49,679 nucleotides of DNA, from contig NZ_RHOU01000015.1 in NCBI RefSeq assembly GCF_003946645.1, positions 1 through 49,679 of the forward strand, read 5' to 3'. The translations under genes were made by a program, and so were the position numbers. Positions 44,415-49,679 of this stretch are shown in pieces. The stretch comes from Lapidilactobacillus wuchangensis. GTDB taxonomy: Bacteria; Bacillota; Bacilli; Lactobacillales; Lactobacillaceae. Below the pieces are notes generated by a model that was not told the DNA's origin, made no database searches, and saw only the letters and a list, made by a program, of their open reading frames with translations. Numbering within the stretch: position 1 is the stretch's first letter; each line of letters begins with the position of its first letter.

Positions 44415-44461
44415 AGAGACGACTTTGTTACCATCATTAAAATTGAATCAGCAGTAAAACT

Positions 44462-44504
44462 AAAATCACGTTGACAGGTTATCAGCTGTCAACGTGATTT
44501 TTTT
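44462..44504. terminator. Terminator between the adhesin and M20 genes
   Basis: AAATCACGTTGACA pairs with TGTCAACGTGATTT, followed by T7 on the plus strand and a shorter T-run on the minus strand, so it may serve both convergent genes. Confidence 0.85.
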
Positions 44505-44536
44505 AGGTTATTAATTTAAGCACTTAAAATATTAAA

Positions 44537-45763
44537 TTAAGCAAAATACTTTTTAGCAATTCCTTTGTAAATATCAATGTAATTCAAATAATCAGACTCA
44601 ATGACGAATTCATTGACTTGATGGGCACTTTCGTTACCAGGGCCAGCCACGATCACTTCAAGGTTAGGATTAGCTTGAATGAATTGCGAAGCGTCAGTAC
44701 CACCAGGAGCACCAATTGCCAAAGCGTTTTGTTGGAAAACATCTTGGTAGGCTTCGTGGGCGAATTGAATCAATTTCGCATCGGCGGCTGTTTTAACTGG
44801 CCAGTTGCTGCTACTTAATTGAAATTCTAAGGACATCTTTGGTTCTTGATTTAGCTCGGCGATGATTTTTTCCAAGTCGGCGATTAATTTATCGTTGTTG
44901 TATTCAGGGATGGTTCTGACTTTAACGGTTAATTCAGCGTAGTCAGGAATTGTGTTCTCCTGCTCGCCGGCCTTCATAATCGTGACTGCTGGTGTCGTTA
45001 CGCCTAAAATATCATCAGAATAGCCGCTTAAAGTGCCGAAATACTCATCCTGTTTCTGATAAAAGTTGATCAGGTTAGCCAAAGCATTAATGCCAGCTTC
45101 AGGCATCGAGCTGTGAGCAGCGCGACCATGAGAAACGACTTTATAAGTTACGGAACCTTTATGGGCACAATAAAATGATTGGCGACTATGTGCTTGATTA
45201 GCCAATGGTGCCGGAATTTTAACCAGGCCACCTTGGACCATCTTGGTCATTACTAAGTCAGAAGAGGCGTTGCTTGGTTCGCCGACAATTAAAGCGGCCA
45301 CATCATCAACGTAGCCTTCCTTGGCTAATTGTTTCGAACCGACTTCGCCTTTTTCTTCGCCAACAGTGGCGATTAATTTAAGATTACCTTTAAAATTAGG
45401 GTCGTCATTTAATTCGATCATGGCAATAACTTGGCCAGCCAAACCTGATTTCATATCAGCAGTCCCACGACCAAAAATTTTGCCGTCAACATGTTTTGGT
45501 TCATAAGGGCCATAAGTCCACTTGCTGGCATCGACAGGGTCAACCACGTCTTCATGACCAGTGAAGCCCAGAATTGGCCCGTCAGACTTTTTGACTGTGG
45601 CAATCAAGCTGTCCCGATTTTCGGCATAAGTCACGTGCTTGGTAGGAATATTGTGCTTAGCAAATAACTTTTCTAAATAATCAGCCACTAATTTTTCATT
45701 ACCATTTGGCGTGGCCAATCTGATTAAATCATCTAAAAGGGCTAAACGTTCAGTTTTTTCCAT
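44537..45763 (-). CDS. M20 family metallopeptidase/deacylase (ArgE/DapE type)
   Basis: A 408-residue cytosolic two-metal enzyme. GFTGHEDVV gives the first metal His and its Asp partner, FGRGTADMKSG the bridging Asp, and IATVGEEKGEVGS the catalytic Glu pair; ALIVGEPSN follows. The dimerisation domain (about 195-300) is present (GRAAHSSMPEAGINA). This is the ArgE/DapE/succinyl-diaminopimelate desuccinylase-like group, often named DapE in lactobacilli; substrate cannot be fixed by eye. GGAGG precedes ATG. It is a single-gene unit. Confidence 0.85.
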   Translation of the reverse strand: MEKTERLALLDDLIRLATPNGNEKLVADYLEKLFAKHNIPTKHVTYAENRDSLIATVKKSDGPILGFTGHEDVVDPVDASKWTYGPYEPKHVDGKIFGRGTADMKSGLAGQVIAMIELNDDPNFKGNLKLIATVGEEKGEVGSKQLAKEGYVDDVAALIVGEPSNASSDLVMTKMVQGGLVKIPAPLANQAHSRQSFYCAHKGSVTYKVVSHGRAAHSSMPEAGINALANLINFYQKQDEYFGTLSGYSDDILGVTTPAVTIMKAGEQENTIPDYAELTVKVRTIPEYNNDKLIADLEKIIAELNQEPKMSLEFQLSSSNWPVKTAADAKLIQFAHEAYQDVFQQNALAIGAPGGTDASQFIQANPNLEVIVAGPGNESAHQVNEFVIESDYLNYIDIYKGIAKKYFA

Positions 45764-45921
45764 AATTTACCTCCAATAATCATGATGCAGTCTTCATACT
45801 TCAAGATTGATATCACTTTATAGTTTAGTCTAATTCTTTTGAAAAGAGTAATATTACGCTACCTACTTGGAAATAAAATTATGAGCTTCACTTGGAAAGT
45901 GGCGCATTAGGGAATGAAATT

Positions 45922-46475
45922 AAGACAGAATTGATTCTGACTGTATTGCGGGCTGCTTGTCGTGGAACGCTGCCGACACTGATTGAAGCCTTTTTTCAAA
46001 AGTCTTCAATACAGGTCTTATTGTAAGTGCTAAAGCACTAACAATAATTTGGCGGCTGACGACAAGATCCCTCCATTCCGTCTGGAGTTGATTTGGTTCG
46101 CTTCATCTCCGCCGGTGGTTAAGGCAATGGTAGTAGGACTCACTAAATCAATTCAATTAGTTAATAATAGTTGAACAGCAACAAAAGATGGTGTGACGAT
46201 TCTATTCATCAGTAGAAATTGTTACATCATTTTCGTACTATCACAATCCGGTTTAGCCAAATAGTGGTGATCAGTTCTGTTAGTTTTAGCAGGTGGTGGC
46301 GGCGCAATTGGCGTCAGCCATGAAATTATTCTTGCCGCTTCAGCGGTTAGAATAAGGCTTGTATTTGAGATTTTGTGTAACAAAAGCTCAAATCAATGCC
46401 CATGGCGTTCCACGCCCCTCAAATTGCACCGCCACCACCTTACAAAAATTGGGGAAGACTTGATACCAACTTTGA
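45922..46475. repeat. Family 1 composite repeat, copy 13 (end B first)
   Basis: End B inverted: CTTGTCGT (45956-45963) with ACGACAAG (46059-46066). The terminator-like hairpin is degraded (46188-46230) and the CACTATT hairpin lies at 46240-46270. End A forward (46292-46439) has outer stem GGTGGTGGCGGCGCAATT with AATTGCACCGCCACCACC and inner helix GCCATG/CATGGC. It explains most of 45764-46520. Confidence 0.82.
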
Positions 46476-46520
46476 TCTAAACTAATAAATTTTGGCTGGC
46501 ACTCATCATATTAAACAAAT

Positions 46521-46560
46521 AAAAAAATCACGTTGCTATTAAAACTCAACAACGTGATCA
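46521..46560 (-). terminator. Terminator of the P-type ATPase gene
   Basis: On the minus strand ATCACGTTG pairs with CAACGTGAT and is followed by T7, about 70 bases after the stop codon. Confidence 0.8.
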
Positions 46561-46629
46561 CAACTATTTTGATAATGAAACTATTTTGGAAAATCGCGGA
46601 ATCCTAGCAGCAAATGCGGACTATTCTGA

Positions 46630-48471
46630 TTAATCCGTTGCTTCTTGTAAGACGCGACGAGTTTCTCGAGTTTTACGTGCCCGTAATGACCAGAGGATCG
46701 AAGTGGTATCGACAACTTCTTGCAACATAGCACCAAACAGGGCAGGTATAACGCCGAATGCGGCAACCAACATCAAAGCCACACAGATGAAAATCCCGAT
46801 TAAAACGGATTGACGAGCAACATTCATCGTTTCTCGAGAAATAGTAATAGCCGTTTCTACTTTTGATAAATCATCTTTTAGAATCACCGCGTCGGCAGAT
46901 TCACTGGCAGCGCTGGCACCAGAAGCACCCATGGCAATCCCTACATCAGCAGCGGCTAATGCTGGCGCGTCGTTAACACCGTCGCCAACCATCATGACTG
47001 GACGTTCTGCCGCTGGTGTTTTAACGACAAGATCAATTTTATCTTGCGGTAAACATTCGGCATGAACTTCAGTGATACCAACTTGTTCAGCAATATGTTC
47101 GGCAGTGTCTTTCTTATCACCGGTAATCATAGCTAACTTGGTTACACCAGCATTTTTCAAAGCGGCCATTGTTGCAGGAGCTTCAGGACGAGTCTTGTCA
47201 GCTAAGGTTAAATAACCGGCGAATTGTTGATTGATCGCGACGTAAATAATCGACTGACCTTCAGCTAGTTCGATTTGCGGTGCATCAGTAACATCAATAA
47301 AGTTGCGCCGGCCGGCTTTAACTAATTGACCACGATACTGACCACTGACACCTTGACCATTGGTTTCGGTGAAATCAGAGACGCTTTCGTGTTTGAAATC
47401 AGGTAAATCATTGACGTAACGAATGATTGCTCGTGCGAAAATATGAGCGGAATTAATTTCCAAATTACCTAAAGCTTGAATCAAATCAGTTTCCGAAACA
47501 TTGGCAGCTGGATGAACATCGATCACGTTCAAGTGCCCAGTTGTAATTGTCCCTGTTTTATCGAAGAAAATGCTCTTTGCTTGGGCCATTTTCTCGATGG
47601 AAGTTCCTGATTTAATAATGATACTGTTACGGCTAGAACGGCTCATACCGGAAACCAGCGCAATTGGTGCTGCCAAAATTAGGGGACATGGTGAGGCAAC
47701 TACCAGAACTTCGGCGAAACGATGAGGGTCACCAGAGGCAATCCAAGCGATACCAGCAATCAATAAAGAAATAATCGTAAATGGTACGGCGTAGCGGTCA
47801 GCCATCCGAACAAAATGAGCGGGTTTATCAGCTGATTCCTTAACCAATTTAACAATTGTTTGATACTGAGAATCAGCGGCAGTTCTTGTAACGCGCATGG
47901 TCATGGCAGTATCGCCGTTGACCGTCCCAGATAATAATTCACTACCAATTTTTTTGGAAACTGGCCGTGATTCACCCGTCATAGATGATTCATCGAAATT
48001 ACCTTCCCCTGCAATCACAATCCCATCGACAGGGACTGATTCGCCAGGTTTAATGACAGCAATTTCATTTAAATTAACATCGTCAATTTTACGGTCGACC
48101 AGTTTTTCGCCGACTTTAATGTGGGCAATCTGTGGCGAGTTATCTAACAGGTTCTTCAGGTCAGAGCCGGCCTTGTTGGCAGCATAATCTTCAAGTGAAT
48201 CACCACCAGTTAACATGACCAAAATCATTAAGCTGGCCCAATATTCACCAACAATTAAAGTCGCTGCAATTGACATGATCGCCAATAAATCGACCCCATA
48301 TTTACCTGAACGTAGGGTCTTGATCATTTCCACGAACATTGAGAGTGCTAATAAGGCACCCATGACAGTGACGATAATCTGTGCTGCTAAGCCCAAATTG
48401 AAAACAAAACGCAAAATAAGAGCAATTGCCCCAATTACTAAGACGGCGATGAATTTCTTACGATGTGCCAT
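46630..48471 (-). CDS. P1B-type heavy-metal-transporting ATPase (SPC motif)
   Basis: A 613-residue membrane pump without an N-terminal metal-binding domain. Actuator motif TGES is at 165-168, the transmembrane metal motif is SPCPL (Ser260, Cys262), and phosphorylation is at Asp304 in FDKTGT. MITGDKKDTAEHIA and MVGDGVNDAPALAAADVGIAMG complete the ATPase core. SPC is typical of the P1B-4 group linked to Co, Fe or Zn efflux. The His-Pro dipeptide of the nucleotide domain reads His343-Ile344 (SAHIFARAI), an unusual change. AGGAGG precedes ATG. No metal regulator gene is adjacent. Confidence 0.88.
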   Translation of the reverse strand: MAHRKKFIAVLVIGAIALILRFVFNLGLAAQIIVTVMGALLALSMFVEMIKTLRSGKYGVDLLAIMSIAATLIVGEYWASLMILVMLTGGDSLEDYAANKAGSDLKNLLDNSPQIAHIKVGEKLVDRKIDDVNLNEIAVIKPGESVPVDGIVIAGEGNFDESSMTGESRPVSKKIGSELLSGTVNGDTAMTMRVTRTAADSQYQTIVKLVKESADKPAHFVRMADRYAVPFTIISLLIAGIAWIASGDPHRFAEVLVVASPCPLILAAPIALVSGMSRSSRNSIIIKSGTSIEKMAQAKSIFFDKTGTITTGHLNVIDVHPAANVSETDLIQALGNLEINSAHIFARAIIRYVNDLPDFKHESVSDFTETNGQGVSGQYRGQLVKAGRRNFIDVTDAPQIELAEGQSIIYVAINQQFAGYLTLADKTRPEAPATMAALKNAGVTKLAMITGDKKDTAEHIAEQVGITEVHAECLPQDKIDLVVKTPAAERPVMMVGDGVNDAPALAAADVGIAMGASGASAASESADAVILKDDLSKVETAITISRETMNVARQSVLIGIFICVALMLVAAFGVIPALFGAMLQEVVDTTSILWSLRARKTRETRRVLQEATD

Positions 48472-48570
48472 CTAACTTACCTCCTATATGTGCTGTCTAA
48501 CAAGCATTATGTAATCGGAACGGGCACTGGCAAAAACTTGCGTAGACAGGTACATGAATTTAAATCCAAA

Positions 48571-48600
48571 ATAAAAACCCCGAAATATTTCATTCGAGGA
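48571..48600 (-). promoter_or_regulatory. Hairpin at the start of the P-type ATPase transcript
   Basis: On the minus strand CCTCGAA pairs with TTTCGGGG (one G-U) and is followed by TTTTTATTTT. It lies within about 10 bases of the predicted transcription start, so it could be an attenuator or the trace of an operator. Confidence 0.45.
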
Positions 48601-48601
48601 A

Positions 48602-48630
48602 AGTATAACATAGAAGTCATAGGTTGTAAA
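48602..48630 (-). promoter_or_regulatory. Promoter of the P-type ATPase gene
   Basis: Minus-strand -35 TTTACA (48625-48630) and -10 TATACT (48602-48607) with a 17-base spacer, giving a leader of about 125 bases. The rest of the gap to 48974 is AT-rich with no other feature seen. Confidence 0.7.
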
Positions 48631-48974
48631 TTATAATGAGTTTAAAATTAGATTGGGTATAATCTATTATAAAATGATAGTTACAATTGCCAATTTAACA
48701 ACGATAATAAATAGAAATAATTACAAACACCGGCTATAAATTGAATTGAAATATTTATTTCTTAGAATTAATCAAGAGAAAAAGTCGCTATTAATGATTA
48801 GAAAAAGTTTATTATTACCTAGCTATCACGCTTATTCTAACATGAACAGACAAGCAAAGGAAATATCAAGCTCAGCAGTAATAATGATCGTTAAAACTTT
48901 TAATTCAGACCTCAGATGGTGTTATTTCCTGGGGATAAGTGTAAAATTAGAACAAGTAATGGAGGTGTTACGTT

Positions 48975-49439
48975 ATGTTAATGTACATTCTAATCGCTGC
49001 CTTGCTTGGCAGTATGGCCTTTGGGATCTATTGGCAATCGCAAATTGTTATTCGCGCGCGGTATAAGTACACCCCTGTGATTTTCAGTATTCTGATTGGC
49101 TCTTGGGCGCTAAGTGTGCCAACAATGAATTGGCCGTTTATTATTTTAATGGCCGCGTTCTTTACTTTAAATATCATGGACGGCGTTGGCGGCATTGGTG
49201 GCAAACGCCTAGTCACGAATGGCCTGTTTTCTCGAGTTGTTGATTACTCAACCATTACCGCTTTGAAAATGGTGCCAGTAACTTTGCCTAATGGTAAAAG
49301 TCGCGTGATTGTTTTGTTCGTGATTAATGATCGGCAACAAATTCAAATGAATTTTAATCAGCATTTAGAAATTCTCATGAAATCATTGGCGCAATTATTA
49401 CCAGATACTGTCAAAATTGAAGTCGACCGGATTGAGTGA
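48975..49439 (+). CDS. Hypothetical membrane protein (154 aa)
   Basis: Three membrane helices in the first 80 residues (about 2-18, 32-48 and 53-72), then a soluble C-terminal part (about 80-154) containing a Gly-rich turn (DGVGGIGGKRLVTNGLFSRVVDY). The overall plan is that of small DUF-type membrane proteins with a PH-like tail, but I cannot name a family. ATGGAGGTG lies before ATG. Confidence 0.65.
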   Translation: MLMYILIAALLGSMAFGIYWQSQIVIRARYKYTPVIFSILIGSWALSVPTMNWPFIILMAAFFTLNIMDGVGGIGGKRLVTNGLFSRVVDYSTITALKMVPVTLPNGKSRVIVLFVINDRQQIQMNFNQHLEILMKSLAQLLPDTVKIEVDRIE

Positions 49440-49489
49440 TGTAATTAGTTAGAGAGGCTGAAAAAGCTGTGATTAGTGATTGACTCAAG

Positions 49490-49679
49490 TCGCTTCATAC
49501 TCAAGCACGACAGGGGCCCAGCAATTTTGTGGGCGGTCAAGTCTTCCCCAATTTTGGGAGGTGGTGGCGACGCAATTTGAGGGGCGTGGAACGCCATGGG
49601 CATTGATCTGAGCTTATTGCTACGCAACAATCTCAGATACAAGCCTTATTCTAACCGCTAAAGCGGCAAGAATAATTTC
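49490..49679. repeat. Family 1 composite repeat, copy 14 (cut by window end), beside a truncated end A
   Basis: GACAGGGGCCCAGCAATTTTG (49509-49529 region) is the beginning of one end A with its rest missing. It is directly followed by CCCCAATTTTGGGAGGTGGTGG and a second, inverted end A whose inner part runs to the window end in its first hairpin. The last 110 bases closely resemble the first 110 bases of the window. Confidence 0.75.

Noticed and set aside
48746-49066. 106-codon frame upstream of and overlapping the 154-aa membrane protein gene
   Set aside because: No ribosome site, unusual composition and overlap in another frame with a gene that has a strong ribosome site.

Overview
The window looks like a chromosomal segment of a member of the Lactobacillaceae. 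The basis is a D-alanylation operon opening with a dltX gene, a lactobacillus-type NADH oxidase, PepO and C69 peptidases, LPxTG surface proteins, strong AGGAGG ribosome sites, AT-rich sequence and a textbook cre box. I do not assign a genus. No rRNA, tRNA, CRISPR array, prophage or transposase gene was recognised.

Layout. 0.7-2.1 kb: NADH oxidase (minus) under a promoter overlapped by a cre site. 3-6.1 kb: MgtC-like membrane protein, a divergent Tag-type glycosylase homologue, a flavodoxin-fold NAD(P)H oxidoreductase, a 58-codon small gene, and a MerR/TipAS regulator with its own 19-bp-spacer promoter/operator. 6.9-8.4 kb: two membrane proteins (DUF898-like and YdcF/DUF218). 9.3-12.1 kb: a MacB-like ABC permease and its ATPase, split by repeats. 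12.2-14.2 kb: PepO. 15.2-20.6 kb: a YxeA-like protein and dltXABCD. 20.8-23.2 kb: two tandem serine beta-lactamase-like paralogues. 23.4-30.5 kb: HdeD-like protein, small unknowns, a D-aspartate-ligase-like ATP-grasp enzyme, a universal stress protein and a C69 dipeptidase. 31.3-36.3 kb: a secreted protein with a sortase-like C-terminus behind a long structured leader, an alkyladenine glycosylase, DUF488, and a coiled-coil protein of unknown function. 36.6-44.4 kb: a surface-protein cluster (two LRR/Ig-like LPxTG paralogues, a small membrane protein, a vWA/Cna-B adhesin with an odd LPQAN signal). 44.5-49.4 kb: an M20 deacylase, a P1B metal ATPase and an unknown membrane protein. Cell-envelope functions dominate: D-alanylation, a possible D-Asp crossbridge ligase, penicillin-recognising-fold proteins and wall-anchored adhesins.

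The most striking content is between the genes. Two families of structured repeats fill much of the intergenic DNA. Family 1 is a composite foldback element of about 0.5-0.65 kb: two inverted arms (end A and end B) flank a centre carrying a terminator-like hairpin. Each arm folds as an outer stem, a conserved internal loop (UCA opposite GUUCC), a 6-bp helix and a three-way junction with two hairpins. The stems change between copies in a compensatory way. About 14 copies or remnants occur, including at both window edges. Family 2 is a unit of about 120 bp, also with covarying stems, present as 5 tandem copies ending just before the ribosome site of the ABC permease gene and as 3 tandem copies inside the dlt operon between dltB and dltC. 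Remnants lie before the ABC ATPase and ATP-grasp genes. A family 1 element sits between two remnants of a family 2 unit within the ABC transporter locus, so the repeats nest. I could not link either family to a described element from memory.
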